NCBI GenBank assembly: GCA_965277695.1 | Contig: CBDIDQ010000053.1 | Location: 31,377 to 95,376 of the forward strand | Direction of reading: 5' to 3' | Origin: JABSOG01 sp965277695 | Lineage (GTDB): Bacteria > Pseudomonadota > Gammaproteobacteria > Enterobacterales > Alteromonadaceae | DNA: 64,000 nucleotides | Part shown: positions 33,108-42,196 of the stretch, piece by piece | Layout of the letters: the number at the start of each line of letters is the position of its first letter | How positions within the stretch are numbered: the stretch's first letter is position 1 | Position numbers and translations under genes: made by a program | Notes under the pieces: model-generated | What the model was told of the DNA's origin: nothing | The model's database searches: none | What the model saw: the letters and a program-made list of their open reading frames with translations, nothing else

Positions 33108-34499
33108 ATGTCCACAGCTAAACCTGCTACTGAGCCTCCTGTAAAGAAACCCGTTGACATGCTTAACGATCCCGTTGGACCCGCCATTAAACGCATGACT
33201 TTACCTATGCTGGTTGGCCTGCTCACGCTGATCTCATTTAACTTGATTGACACCTTATTTGTCAGTTTGCTTGGTACTGAGCCGCTGGCGGCGATCAGCT
33301 TTACCTTTCCAGTGACGTTTACGGTGATCAGTCTGGCGATTGGTTTGGGGATTGGTACTTCTGCGGTGATCGCCAAAGCCATGGGCTCAGGCAACCGAGA
33401 AGAGGCTAGGTTGGACGGCACCGGGGCCTTGATGTTGTCTTTTATTTTGGTCGGGTTGTTGTCTCTGGTTGGTTATTTTTCGATTGATGTATTATTTACC
33501 GCATTGGGCGCTGAGGAGCGATTGCTGCCGCTGATCCACGATTATATGGATATTTGGTTTATGGGCGGTGCTTTTTTAGTTTGCCCGATGGTCGGCAATA
33601 GTGTGATGCGGGCCTTTGGCGACACCAAAACACCGAGCATGGTGATGGGTTTTGGCGGTTTGGTTAATGCGGTGCTGGATCCGATTTTCATTTTTGGCTT
33701 CGGACCTGTTCCAGCTATGGGCATTGCTGGCGCAGCGTTGGCAACGTTATTAGCCTGGACGATTGGTTTTGTTTTGGTTATTTATATCCTCGCTTACAGA
33801 AAAAAAATCATTATCCCTAGTTTTGGCACCATCGCACATTTTATTGCCACCTCACGAAAAATTCTTAAAATCGGCTTGCCTGCGGCGGGGGCGAATATGT
33901 TAACGCCTATTGCAGCGGCGATCATGACCGCGATTGTGGCAACCTATGGCACCAGTGCGGTAGGGGCGTTTGGGGTTGGTAGCCGGATTGAGTCGCTGGC
34001 GAGTTTGGTGGTGTTGGCATTGTCGATGACGCTGCCGCCGTTTATTAGTCAAAACCTTGGTGCAGGTAAAATGGAGCGGGTGATTGGTGCTTATCAAACT
34101 ACCTTGAAGTTTGTGATGATTTGTCAATTGGGGGTGTATCTGTTGCTGGTGGCGTTTGCTGGATTGATTGCCGATGGTTTTTCTGATGATGCTGAAGTCA
34201 TTGAAATGATTAAGTTATTCATTTGGATCCTGCCTTTGGGATACGGCGTTCAAGGCATTATCATTTTGACTAATTCATCACTAAACGCGTTACATTTACC
34301 GATGAGCGCACTGGGTTTGAGCTTCATTCGGTTGTTTGTTTTTTATGTGCCTTTTGCTTATGTCGGCAGTTATCTCGGCGGCATTAATGGCTTTTTCATC
34401 GGCGCGTTGCTGGGTAACGTGTGTACAGCGGTGGTGTCTTATCGCTGGTTTATAAATCGTTTTGAACGAATGTCTGGTCAACTGGAGGCAGCAAATTAA
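33108..34499 (+). CDS. MATE family efflux transporter
   Basis: A 463-residue protein with 12 membrane helices of the MATE type, exporting drugs or metabolites by Na+ or H+ antiport. Typical features are GPAIKRMTLPMLVGLLTLISFNLIDTLFVSLLG and the repeated half (ILKIGLPAAGANMLTPIAAAIM) with VGAFGVGSRIES. Its TAA overlaps the ATG of a short leader (TAATG) that in turn leads to uvrB. The pump and uvrB may therefore be read as one transcript. Confidence 0.92.
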   Translation: MSTAKPATEPPVKKPVDMLNDPVGPAIKRMTLPMLVGLLTLISFNLIDTLFVSLLGTEPLAAISFTFPVTFTVISLAIGLGIGTSAVIAKAMGSGNREEARLDGTGALMLSFILVGLLSLVGYFSIDVLFTALGAEERLLPLIHDYMDIWFMGGAFLVCPMVGNSVMRAFGDTKTPSMVMGFGGLVNAVLDPIFIFGFGPVPAMGIAGAALATLLAWTIGFVLVIYILAYRKKIIIPSFGTIAHFIATSRKILKIGLPAAGANMLTPIAAAIMTAIVATYGTSAVGAFGVGSRIESLASLVVLALSMTLPPFISQNLGAGKMERVIGAYQTTLKFVMICQLGVYLLLVAFAGLIADGFSDDAEVIEMIKLFIWILPLGYGVQGIIILTNSSLNALHLPMSALGLSFIRLFVFYVPFAYVGSYLGGINGFFIGALLGNVCTAVVSYRWFINRFERMSGQLEAAN

Positions 34500-34625
34500 T
34501 GGATCGTAAATTTCAACTAGGGTCTGAGCCGCCGTTTGAGCCTTGTGGTGATCAACTGGAGGCAGCAAATTAATGGATCGTAAATTTCAATTAGAGTCAC
34601 CGTTTGAACCCTGTGGCGATCAACC
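34478..34625 (+). repeat. 74-bp tandem duplication of the uvrB start region
   Basis: The stretch TCAACTGGAGGCAGCAAATT, then AATGGATCGTAAATTTCAA, occurs at 34478 and again at 34552. Both copies include the ribosome site and first codons of uvrB. The second half of each unit has diverged (GGGTCTGAGCCGCCG against GAGTCACCG), so this is not a recent or assembly duplication. Confidence 0.92.
34499..34573 (+). other. 24-codon leader ORF made by the duplicated uvrB start
   Basis: The upstream copy starts with the ATG of TAATG at the MATE stop, reads MDRKFQLGSEPPFEPCGD and then QLEAAN, and ends in TAATG at the true uvrB ATG. Both junctions are stop-start overlaps with the same GGAGGCAG ribosome site. 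Whether the peptide matters is unknown, but ribosomes reaching uvrB probably pass through it. Confidence 0.6.
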
Positions 34626-36573
34626 CGCAGCGATTAAGCAGTTAATTGAAGGCTTGTCTGATGGTTTGGCGACTCAGACATTATTAGGTGCAACCGGTAC
34701 GGGTAAGACCTTTACTATGGCTAATGTGATCAACGATGTGAATCGTCCAGCTTTGATCATGGCGCATAATAAAACCCTAGCCGCCCAGCTATATGGCGAA
34801 ATGAAAGAGTTTTTCCCCAACAATGCGGTTGAGTATTTTGTCTCTTATTATGACTATTATCAGCCAGAAGCCTATGTGGCGTCGACCGATACCTTTATCG
34901 AAAAAGATGCTTCAATCAACGAACATATTGAGCAAATGCGACTGTCTGCCACCAAGGCATTGATGGAGCGCAAAGACGTTATTATCGTCGCCTCGGTGTC
35001 GGCGATTTATGGTTTGGGCGATCCGGAATCTTACATGAAAATGTTGTTGCACCTGCGGGTTGGCGACATCATGGATCAGCGGGTGATTTTGCGCCGTTTA
35101 TCCGAGCTACAATACAAGCGTAATGATATTGATTTTAAACGCGGGTCGTTTCGGGTTCGCGGTGATGTGATTGATATTTTCCCGGCAGATTCTGATCGCA
35201 ATGCGGTGCGGGTTGAGTTGTTTGATGAAGAAATAGAACGAATTAATTGGTTTGATCCACTAACTGGTGCGATTGAAAAAACCGTGACCCGGGCGACTAT
35301 TTTCCCTAAAACCCATTATGTTACCCCTCGTGAAAAAATCCTTGCGGCTGCCGAAGACATCAAGGTGGAATTGGCTGAACGCAAAAAATACCTGCTTGAA
35401 GTCAGTAAACTGGTTGAAGAGCAACGGGTGTCTCAGCGCACACAATTTGATTTAGAAATGATGGTTGAGCTGGGTTATTGCTCTGGCATCGAGAACTATT
35501 CTCGCTATCTGTCAGATCGGGCACCGGGCGAGCCGCCACCGACTTTGCTGGATTACTTTCCTAAAGACGGCTTGCTGATCATCGATGAATCTCATGTTAC
35601 CGTGTCGCAAATTGGTGCGATGTATAAAGGTGACCGTTCGCGCAAAGAGAATTTGGTTGAATATGGTTTTAGGTTGCCTTCGGCGATGGACAATCGACCG
35701 CTCAAGTTTGATGAATTTGAGGCGATTGCGCCGCAAACTATTTATGTTTCGGCGACACCGGGCAAGTACGAAATTGAGAAATGCGGTGATGATATTGCCG
35801 AGCAGGTGATACGACCGACGGGCTTGTTAGATCCAGAAATCGAAATCCGTCCGGTTGCCACTCAAGTAGATGATTTATTGTCAGAAATCAATATTCGAAC
35901 CGCTGTTAAAGAGCGAGTATTGGTAACCACATTAACCAAACGCATGTCTGAGGATTTAACCGATTATTTGAATGACCATGGCATCAGAGTGCGTTATTTG
36001 CATTCGGATATTGATACGGTTGAGCGAATAGAGATTATTCGTGACTTGCGTTTAGGCAAGTTTGACGTGCTGGTGGGGATTAACTTATTGCGTGAAGGGC
36101 TGGATATTCCAGAGGTCTCTTTGGTGGCGATTCTCGATGCAGATAAAGAGGGCTTTTTGCGTTCTGAGCGTTCGTTGATCCAGACCATGGGACGTGCCGC
36201 GCGTAATTTAAATGGTCGGGCGATTTTGTACGCTGACCGTATTACTGGCTCGATGAAACGGGCAATGGACGAAACCGAGCGTCGCCGGACCATTCAACAT
36301 GCACATAACCAAAAGCACGGTATTACTCCTAAAGGGCTGACCAAAAGCATCACCGATATTATGGATGTGGGTGAGGGTCAGACACGCTCTTCAGCCGCGC
36401 AAACCGCTGAAAAACTGGCGTTGTATAAAGTCAAATCGCCCAAAGAGCTGGCAGAACAAATTAAACTGCTGGACGGTAAAATGCTGGAACATGCCCGTAA
36501 TCTTGAGTTTGAAGAAGCGGCGAGTTGTCGTGATCAAGTGCAGCAATTACAAGCGCAGTTGGATAGGATTTGA
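34573..36573 (+). CDS. uvrB: Excinuclease ABC subunit B
   Basis: The 666-residue damage-verification helicase of nucleotide excision repair. Motifs: Walker A GATGTGKTFTMAN near residue 40, YDYYQPEAYV (the beta-hairpin region), LLIIDESHVTVSQIGAMY (motif II), SATPGKYE, and the C-terminal helicase motif QTMGRAARN. The C-terminal UVR motif ELAEQIKLLDGKMLEHARNL binds UvrC. It is full length. The ATG overlaps the TAA of a duplicated leader. No SOS box could be assigned. Confidence 0.98.
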   Translation: MDRKFQLESPFEPCGDQPAAIKQLIEGLSDGLATQTLLGATGTGKTFTMANVINDVNRPALIMAHNKTLAAQLYGEMKEFFPNNAVEYFVSYYDYYQPEAYVASTDTFIEKDASINEHIEQMRLSATKALMERKDVIIVASVSAIYGLGDPESYMKMLLHLRVGDIMDQRVILRRLSELQYKRNDIDFKRGSFRVRGDVIDIFPADSDRNAVRVELFDEEIERINWFDPLTGAIEKTVTRATIFPKTHYVTPREKILAAAEDIKVELAERKKYLLEVSKLVEEQRVSQRTQFDLEMMVELGYCSGIENYSRYLSDRAPGEPPPTLLDYFPKDGLLIIDESHVTVSQIGAMYKGDRSRKENLVEYGFRLPSAMDNRPLKFDEFEAIAPQTIYVSATPGKYEIEKCGDDIAEQVIRPTGLLDPEIEIRPVATQVDDLLSEINIRTAVKERVLVTTLTKRMSEDLTDYLNDHGIRVRYLHSDIDTVERIEIIRDLRLGKFDVLVGINLLREGLDIPEVSLVAILDADKEGFLRSERSLIQTMGRAARNLNGRAILYADRITGSMKRAMDETERRRTIQHAHNQKHGITPKGLTKSITDIMDVGEGQTRSSAAQTAEKLALYKVKSPKELAEQIKLLDGKMLEHARNLEFEEAASCRDQVQQLQAQLDRI

Positions 36574-36578
36574 GTGTA

Positions 36579-37499
36579 ATGTCAGATATTTCTGCTGAAA
36601 TAACCCCAATAATTAATGCTGTCACCAGTCGTGAATATGACGATAGCGAGATGCAGCGGCTGTTTCATGGCCGAGGGCATACTTTTGCTGGACTGGATTT
36701 TATTACGCTTGATTGGTATCCACCAGCGTTATTTGTTTGCCTGTTTAGGCAGGTTGAGCAAAGTTGGTTGGGTAACCTGACAGAGCAGTTATGGCAAAAT
36801 CGTCCTGAATTAGCCCAAGCCATGGTGGTTCAGCAACGCCAAGGTGCCAACACGGTGTGTGAAGTGGTCAAGGGTAGCCTTGAGCAACCGCATGTGGTGA
36901 GCGAGCAGGGCACTCAGTTTTATGTGCAGCTGCAACAAAGCCAGAACACCGGTATTTTTGCCGACATGATCAATGGTCGGGCTTGGGTAAAAGCCAACAG
37001 TGACAATAAAAATGTGCTCAACTTGTTCGCTTATACTTGCGTATTCTCGCTTGTTTCTTTACAAGGAGGCGCTAGGCAGGTTGTTAATGTTGATATGAAC
37101 AAATCAGTAATGGCAACCGGGCGCAAGAATCATCAGCTCAATGCTATTGATATGAGTAAGGTCAAATTCTTCACCCATAACATCTTCAATTCGTGGGGAA
37201 AAATCAAACGTTACGGTGAATATCAGTTGATCATCATCGACCCTCCGAGTTTTCAAAAAGGCAGTTTTGTTCTCACCAAAGATTATCAAAAGCTAATTAA
37301 ACGTCTGCCAGAACTCGCCGCAGATAACGCCGAGGTATTGTTATGTTTAAACTCTCCCGAAGTCGGTAGTCAGTATATTTTTGACCTCGTAGCTGAGCAT
37401 TGTCCGGCACTGCAATTTGTTGAGCGAATCGACAATCATGGAGATTTTCCCGAGGTTGATATTGAGAAAAGCTTGAAGGTGTTGCGGTTTAGGTTTTAA
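36579..37499 (+). CDS. RlmI/YccW-like SAM-dependent methyltransferase
   Basis: 306 residues from the ATG at 36579. A TTG at 36570 would overlap uvrB. The domain order resembles the class I methyltransferase part of 23S rRNA cytosine methyltransferases. QSQNTGIFADMINGRAWV and VLNLFAYTCVFSLVSLQGGA (cofactor loop) precede VNVDMNKSVMATGRKNH and LIIIDPPSFQKGSF (the DPPSF motif, with NPPxF-like function). The N-terminal PUA domain of RlmI is absent. It follows uvrB with a 5-bp gap, so it is likely co-transcribed. The target RNA is unknown. Confidence 0.85.
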   Translation: MSDISAEITPIINAVTSREYDDSEMQRLFHGRGHTFAGLDFITLDWYPPALFVCLFRQVEQSWLGNLTEQLWQNRPELAQAMVVQQRQGANTVCEVVKGSLEQPHVVSEQGTQFYVQLQQSQNTGIFADMINGRAWVKANSDNKNVLNLFAYTCVFSLVSLQGGARQVVNVDMNKSVMATGRKNHQLNAIDMSKVKFFTHNIFNSWGKIKRYGEYQLIIIDPPSFQKGSFVLTKDYQKLIKRLPELAADNAEVLLCLNSPEVGSQYIFDLVAEHCPALQFVERIDNHGDFPEVDIEKSLKVLRFRF

Positions 37500-37645
37500 A
37501 GGCACAGTCAAAGACACTGTTAAAGGTATAGTCAAAACCTCAAGACCGCTTCGGGTCGCTAAAAAAACATTGCCTGGCGTGATTTAAAAAGAGTCGGCAG
37601 AAATGTGCAAATGGTTGATAAGGCGCAATTAGATGACGAGTAAAA

Positions 37646-37837
37646 TTGCCCGAAATTATTAATGGCAACGACTTTACCGCACAAATGCAGCGATTTATCC
37701 CAATGAATGTTCAGCAGCGAACATTGAATAAAGCAGGCTATTACCAATATATGCTTAATGAAATTACGGCGTTATATCAACATTTGATTGTGTTGCTTAA
37801 TGGGGCTGGAGAGGAGGATATTGAGTTTCGTCTGTAG
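37646..37837 (+). CDS. Hypothetical small protein, 63 aa, possibly a fragment
   Basis: A short open frame beginning MPEIINGNDFTAQM and ending EEDIEFRL, partly helical. No ribosome site is strong and no family is recognised. The region 37500-37645 ahead of it shows degraded short repeats (AGTCAAAGACACTG, AGTCAAAACCTC) and no gene. It could be the end of a decayed gene. Confidence 0.3.
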   Translation: MPEIINGNDFTAQMQRFIPMNVQQRTLNKAGYYQYMLNEITALYQHLIVLLNGAGEEDIEFRL

Positions 37838-37874
37838 CTAGGCTATTTAATTTTTAGGCATCGACCATATTGAG

Positions 37875-37935
37875 CAAATTAAGGAGACAGTTATCCTCAA
37901 CATTCACGAGGTTGAAACCTCGTCTACGGCAGAGC
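37875..37935. repeat. 61-bp dispersed repeat, copy A
   Basis: CAAATTAAGGAGACAGTTAT at the left end and CTCGTCTACGGCAGAGC at the right, with an ACGAGGTTGAAACCTCGT palindrome inside. It is nearly identical, in opposite orientation, to 58415-58476. Confidence 0.85.
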
Positions 37936-37950
37936 AGGAGTGGTCATCAT

Positions 37951-39318
37951 TTAACTCAACCCATATTTCTCCAATCGATACAAAAACGCCTTGTAAGGCA
38001 AGTGTAAAAACTTGGCGGCTTTGGTGCGGTTGCCGTCGTTTTTGATCAAGGCTTGCGACAGACAGTGTTTTTCAAAGGTTTCCCAGTTTAGTCCTTCGTC
38101 GGGCAGCTTGAAGGCTGTGCCGTTGCTGTTTTTGCTGTCAGCGGCGGCTTGGTTGGTATTGAGTCCTAATACTAACTCTTCGGTGTCGCCGAGTAGGACA
38201 AAACGTTCGATGCGGTTGGATAGCTCTCTAACATTGCCCGGCCAGTGGTGGTCAATGAGTTGTTTTAACAGTGGTTTTTCGAGCGTTATGGTTGGCGTAT
38301 TGTAACGGCGGCAGTTGATCTCAATGAAGTGATTGATGAGTCGGGGAATGTCTTCTTGGCGGTCTCTCAATGGTGGCATGGCGATGGGTACGACGTTGAG
38401 GCGGTAATATAAATCTTCTCTGAATTCGCCTTCTTGGATCCTCTGGGGTAAGTTTCTGTGGGTGGCGGCGATAATGCGTACGTCCAGTTTAATTTCATTG
38501 TGTGCACCGAGTCGGGTGACTGTGCCTTCTTGTAACAAACGCAGGATTTTGGCTTGGATTGAGGGGGATAATTCACCGATTTCGTCGAGAAAGATGGTGC
38601 CTTCGTGAGCGGCTTCAAACTTGCCGATTTTGGTGCTGGTGGCTCCGGTGAATGCGCCTTTTTCTGCGCCGAATAACTCTGCTTCGGCAATCGATTCTGG
38701 AATGGCACCGCAGTTGAGGGCAATAAATGGGGCGTTTTTACGTGGTGATAGTTGTTGTAATGCTCGGGCAGCTAGCTCTTTTCCGGTACCGCTTTCGCCT
38801 GTGATCAAGACGGTGGCGTCGGTGTTGGAGATTCGTTTGATGCGGTCAAATACCTTTTGCATACAGGGGGCATGACCAATCAGGTCAACGAGGTTTTGTT
38901 GTTCGCCCAGCTGCTGGCTAAGGTGTTGATTATGCTGGCGTAATGACTTGGCGGTTAAGGCTTTGGTGATGGCGAGCAAGAGTTCTTGGCGTTGAAACGG
39001 TTTGGATAAATAGTCGTCTGCACCGGCCTTCATCGCGCTGACGGCGTGGTTGATGGAACCATAAGCGGTGGCGACGACAAAACCTAAATCCGGCTGGTTT
39101 TTACGTACGTAATTCAATAAGTCTAGTCCGGATAGGTTGCCGAGTTTCCAGTCAGAAAACACCATGTCGGTAGGCTTGGCTTTGAGGTGTACGATGGCTT
39201 CTTCAACACAGGATGAGTGGCTGACCAGATAACCTTCGGCTTCGAGTAAGTCACAAATGATTTCACGTTGGTCGGCTTCATCTTCTACCACCAGGATGTT
39301 GATTGGTAATTCGTTCAT
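37951..39318 (-). CDS. NtrC-family sigma-54 response regulator
   Basis: 455 residues. The receiver domain (1-115) has EDEAD and phospho-acceptor Asp in FSDWKLGN. The AAA+ domain has Walker A GESGTGKE, the sigma-54-contacting GAFTGA loop (EKGAFTGATS) and Walker B FLDEIGEL. The C-terminal Fis-type HTH is NRTKAAKFLHLPYKAFLYRL. It activates sigma-54 promoters when phosphorylated by the kinase encoded just upstream on the same strand. A sigma-54-like promoter and tandem palindromes ahead of the divergent exported gene are the likely targets. Confidence 0.95.
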   Translation of the reverse strand: MNELPINILVVEDEADQREIICDLLEAEGYLVSHSSCVEEAIVHLKAKPTDMVFSDWKLGNLSGLDLLNYVRKNQPDLGFVVATAYGSINHAVSAMKAGADDYLSKPFQRQELLLAITKALTAKSLRQHNQHLSQQLGEQQNLVDLIGHAPCMQKVFDRIKRISNTDATVLITGESGTGKELAARALQQLSPRKNAPFIALNCGAIPESIAEAELFGAEKGAFTGATSTKIGKFEAAHEGTIFLDEIGELSPSIQAKILRLLQEGTVTRLGAHNEIKLDVRIIAATHRNLPQRIQEGEFREDLYYRLNVVPIAMPPLRDRQEDIPRLINHFIEINCRRYNTPTITLEKPLLKQLIDHHWPGNVRELSNRIERFVLLGDTEELVLGLNTNQAAADSKNSNGTAFKLPDEGLNWETFEKHCLSQALIKNDGNRTKAAKFLHLPYKAFLYRLEKYGLS

Positions 39319-39353
39319 TGCTGGGTCCTTGTAAAGCCTTTTGTTATGAGCAC

Positions 39354-39378
39354 AAACGCGAATAAATTCGCGTCTACG
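39354..39378. repeat. ACGCGAATaaATTCGCGT palindromic unit
   Basis: AACGCGAATAAATTCGCGT followed by CTACG, between the kinase stop and the regulator start. The same unit is at 19732-19755, and half-units occur in the 56-bp repeats. Confidence 0.7.
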
Positions 39379-39394
39379 ATTTGTCTTTGATATT

Positions 39395-40891
39395 TCAATT
39401 TAAGGGTTGAGTTTTTTTATTCAGGCTGACGGTGGCAATACAGCCGTGCGGGTGATTATTTGTCAGGCTGATATGTCCTTGATAATACAACGTGGCTAAG
39501 CGGTTGGAGATATACAAACCCATGCCTGCGCCTTCCGCTTTTGTGCTGATGTGGGGTTGAAACAGTTTTTCGGCGACGCTTGGGTCGATGCCTTGGCCTT
39601 GGTCGATGACTTCTACTGTGAGACTGTCACTGTCATCAATCAGCCGGATGTTAACTTCGCCTTTTTGCTCGTTAGCTTCAACCGCATTGACTATCAGGGT
39701 GTGGATAATCGCTCTGATTTCTGATTCTGCGCCTTGCACGGTTAGGTTGGTTTTTGCCGCATCTAATTTGAGTTGAACACCGGGATCATTGGCTTTGAGT
39801 TCTAGCATAATATCTTGAATAACCGAGCGTACAGGCACGTCTTCATCACGCTGAATTTCGGCGGTGGTGAGGGTCAGTAGGGCTTTGATGGTTTTGTCGA
39901 TATGCTTGATTTTGGCTTGGATTTTGTCTTGTAGTTTAAGCTTGAGTTGGTCGGGTAAGTCTGGGTCTTTAAGTTGCTCAACCGATAGCCCGATGGTGTG
40001 CATCGGGTTGCGTAGGGCATGAGCAAGGCCCCGGCTGACTTCGCCTAGCTCTGCTAAATGACCCTGTTGCTGTAACATTTTCTCTGATTCGGCCAGTTGC
40101 GCTAGTCGGGCACTCATTTGGTTAAACGAGTGCATGGTTTTACGGTATTCGTTTATTCCCGCTTCTTCTACTTGTACGCCTAAATCGCCTTGCTCCAGTG
40201 AGGTGAATCCGCCAGAGAGCTTTTGCAGTGGCCGGGTAAAGTGTTCACTGAGCCATAAAGCTAACAATAGTGCGAGTACCGCAGAGGCCAAAATCAGCAA
40301 GATCATATAGTCGGTTAGGGTTTCGATGGCGGTGGATTGTTGTTCATTTTGGCTGTTGAAATGCAGTTGATTGCCATCGGGATCACCAGCAATCACCATC
40401 ATTCGATGGAATTCCCGTTCATCTTGATGTTTTTCGGTCACGAGTTGATGTAGTTTTTGCCGCCATATTTGTTTTTGCTGATGTAGCTGCTCGGCGGTGA
40501 TCAGGATGTTATCCGGGTGTACGTGCGTTGGCATGTGTTGCTCACAATCAATTTCAATCGCTTTGTTGACATCTTTACTGGTGACGCCGTGTTCGTCGAC
40601 GACTGCGATGGATTCGGTCATTAGGCAGCCATGCTGATCACTGTGTTTGATCACTCGATGTACGGTTTTGTTACCGTCTCTTTGCATCTCTTTATGTACG
40701 GTGAGGTGCTCAGCATCGGCATCAATGGTTTCTAGTGCGATATCGATAATGTTGGTGGATAGTTGTTGACTTTTTTGCAAAATTTCATCATTGAGGTGTT
40801 GCTTGAACAGGCCAATGAGCAGCAGCTGAATGGCCGCGACACCTAGCACGATGCCGCCAATGAGGATGAACAGGTAACGCTTTATCGACAT
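39395..40891 (-). CDS. Membrane sensor histidine kinase
   Basis: 498 residues from the ATG at 40891 (GAGAAA upstream); a start 12 codons earlier is less likely. Membrane segment 1 (MSIKRYLFILIGGIVLGVAA) is followed by a periplasmic sensor of about 170 residues rich in His and Gln. Membrane segment 2 (ILLILASAVLALLLALWL), a HAMP region and the H-box GLAHALRNPMHTIG come next. The ATP lid has VIDQGQGID and GAGMGLYIS. It pairs with the NtrC-type regulator 76 bp downstream. The His-rich sensor could respond to a metal or to the exported protein next door. That is inference. Confidence 0.92.
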   Translation of the reverse strand: MSIKRYLFILIGGIVLGVAAIQLLLIGLFKQHLNDEILQKSQQLSTNIIDIALETIDADAEHLTVHKEMQRDGNKTVHRVIKHSDQHGCLMTESIAVVDEHGVTSKDVNKAIEIDCEQHMPTHVHPDNILITAEQLHQQKQIWRQKLHQLVTEKHQDEREFHRMMVIAGDPDGNQLHFNSQNEQQSTAIETLTDYMILLILASAVLALLLALWLSEHFTRPLQKLSGGFTSLEQGDLGVQVEEAGINEYRKTMHSFNQMSARLAQLAESEKMLQQQGHLAELGEVSRGLAHALRNPMHTIGLSVEQLKDPDLPDQLKLKLQDKIQAKIKHIDKTIKALLTLTTAEIQRDEDVPVRSVIQDIMLELKANDPGVQLKLDAAKTNLTVQGAESEIRAIIHTLIVNAVEANEQKGEVNIRLIDDSDSLTVEVIDQGQGIDPSVAEKLFQPHISTKAEGAGMGLYISNRLATLYYQGHISLTNNHPHGCIATVSLNKKTQPLN

Positions 40892-41081
40892 GAATTTCTC
40901 TTTTTTAAAAATGTAACGCTTCGACACAAATCGCGAGCTGGAGCTCGTTCCTACGAAATACCCAAAAGCTGAGTAGTTATTTACAGAGCAATTATCATTC
41001 CAGCGTCTAGTCTGTTAACTAAATCCTTAGTTATCAACAAGATAACCTAATAGAACAAAAATCGTAGGCGATCACTATAAC

Positions 41082-41119
41082 CAATATCCTGATATCAGGA
41101 TATTGATTTCTGATATCAG
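41082..41119. promoter_or_regulatory. Tandem CTGATATCAG palindromes, likely activator sites
   Basis: A perfect 24-bp palindrome at 41082-41105 is centred on CTGATATCAG, and a second CTGATATCAG lies at 41110-41119. The centres are 21 bp apart (two helical turns). They lie between the divergent kinase and exported-protein genes, 70-105 bp upstream of the sigma-54-like promoter. That is a usual place for NtrC-type enhancer sites. Confidence 0.6.
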
Positions 41120-41186
41120 CAGATGGGTTGCTGGGGTTATTTCATAAAAAACAGCTAAACCTTTGAAAAATAACAGAAATAAAAGT

Positions 41187-41202
41187 TGGCATGAGTTTCG
41201 CT
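41187..41202 (+). promoter_or_regulatory. Sigma-54-like promoter of the exported protein gene
   Basis: TGGCATGAGTTTCGCT keeps the invariant GG and GC exactly 10 bases apart, with two mismatches to TGGCACG-N4-TTGC. It lies 70 bp upstream of the ATG at 41273. Confidence 0.55.
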
Positions 41203-41272
41203 CTATGTCGGGAGTCTACAACAAAGCGCTTTATTAACCAAAGTGCAATTAAACCATTTAAGGATTTACCCC

Positions 41273-41899
41273 ATGAAAAAAACATTATTAGCTTCAATTT
41301 TTGCTGGTCTTTTCACTTTTGGCGCTATCGCTGGCGATGCTGATGACGGTCATTATAAGGTGATGGTTGAAATCGAGGCTGACAACAACAGTCCAACAGT
41401 CATTCAAATCGATAACGATGGCCAGATGCAAACCTTTGAATTCACACCAGAAGAGCTTAAAGATATGACCGCTGTTGAGGCTAGCCTAGCTGATTTGGAT
41501 GAACGTACACGCACTACCATTTTAAACGCACTAAAAGGCGTCAACTTTGGTCATGGCAATATGATGTTCCCTCATGGCGACGGTGACGAGCGAGTAATGA
41601 TTGTTAAGCATATGGACGGCAGCCACAGCGATGAAGAAGGTAAGATAGTGATCAAACTTGACGGTGCTCATGGCTCTTATGCTACGGGAGATGGTATGGA
41701 AGGTTTACATCACATCATCAAACACAAAATGATCAAACATGAAGATGGCGATATCGTTATCCATAAAATGGGCGAGCACGGGCAAATGTTGCACCACGAC
41801 TCATCTCATACGGTGAAGATGATTGAAAAACTGTTAAAGCATAGTGATTTGAGCGCTGAACAGTTGGCCGATATTCAGCAAATGTTGGATGATAAATAA
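41273..41899 (+). CDS. Exported His/Asp-rich protein of unknown function
   Basis: 208 residues with a clear signal peptide (MKKTLLASIFAGLFTFGAIAG). The ATG at 41273 has AAGGA upstream and is preferred to an earlier in-frame ATG. The mature part is acidic and His-rich (GHGNMMFPHGDGDE, EGLHHIIKHKMIKHEDGD). The C-terminal helix resembles an EF-like or CpxP-type end (LLKHSDLSAEQLADIQQMLDDK). It may bind metal or chaperone envelope proteins. The divergent kinase/NtrC pair probably controls it through a sigma-54 promoter. The family is not recognised. Confidence 0.75.
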   Translation: MKKTLLASIFAGLFTFGAIAGDADDGHYKVMVEIEADNNSPTVIQIDNDGQMQTFEFTPEELKDMTAVEASLADLDERTRTTILNALKGVNFGHGNMMFPHGDGDERVMIVKHMDGSHSDEEGKIVIKLDGAHGSYATGDGMEGLHHIIKHKMIKHEDGDIVIHKMGEHGQMLHHDSSHTVKMIEKLLKHSDLSAEQLADIQQMLDDK

Positions 41900-42113
41900 A
41901 CTTGTTGTTTAAATTGGTAATAAAATGTAAATGAATTTTGTCTACGGCACAGTCATTATTTTCTGGCAATCGGTTAAATATTCAACTATACCTTAATAAT
42001 ACTAACTGTATAAACAGACAGCTCATTAAAGATGTTTCTAGCCGGTGCCGCCTGTCGCGGCATCGCATAGCACCCAAGCCACTAGATGTACCAATGGGGA
42101 TTAGTCGGCTGCC

Positions 42114-42161
42114 GAGTAAGGTCAAGTGTGCGACCCCCTTGAGTGTGTTTTGACCTTACTC
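42114..42161. repeat. 12-bp-arm inverted repeat
   Basis: GAGTAAGGTCAA (42114-42125) and TTGACCTTACTC (42150-42161) are perfect inverted copies with a 24-base interior, 35 bp ahead of the Rpn-like gene. It may be a terminator, an operator or an element end. The rest of 41900-42113 holds no supported gene. Confidence 0.55.
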
Positions 42162-42196
42162 AGCCTATTTGGCTTACTCTGTATTAGAGGTGCGCG

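Noticed and set aside
40925..40990. Possible degenerate IS66-type end (GCTGAGTAGTTAT) near a CGCGAGCTGGAGCTCG palindrome
   Set aside because: No matching left end or target duplication was found, so I do not call another MITE.
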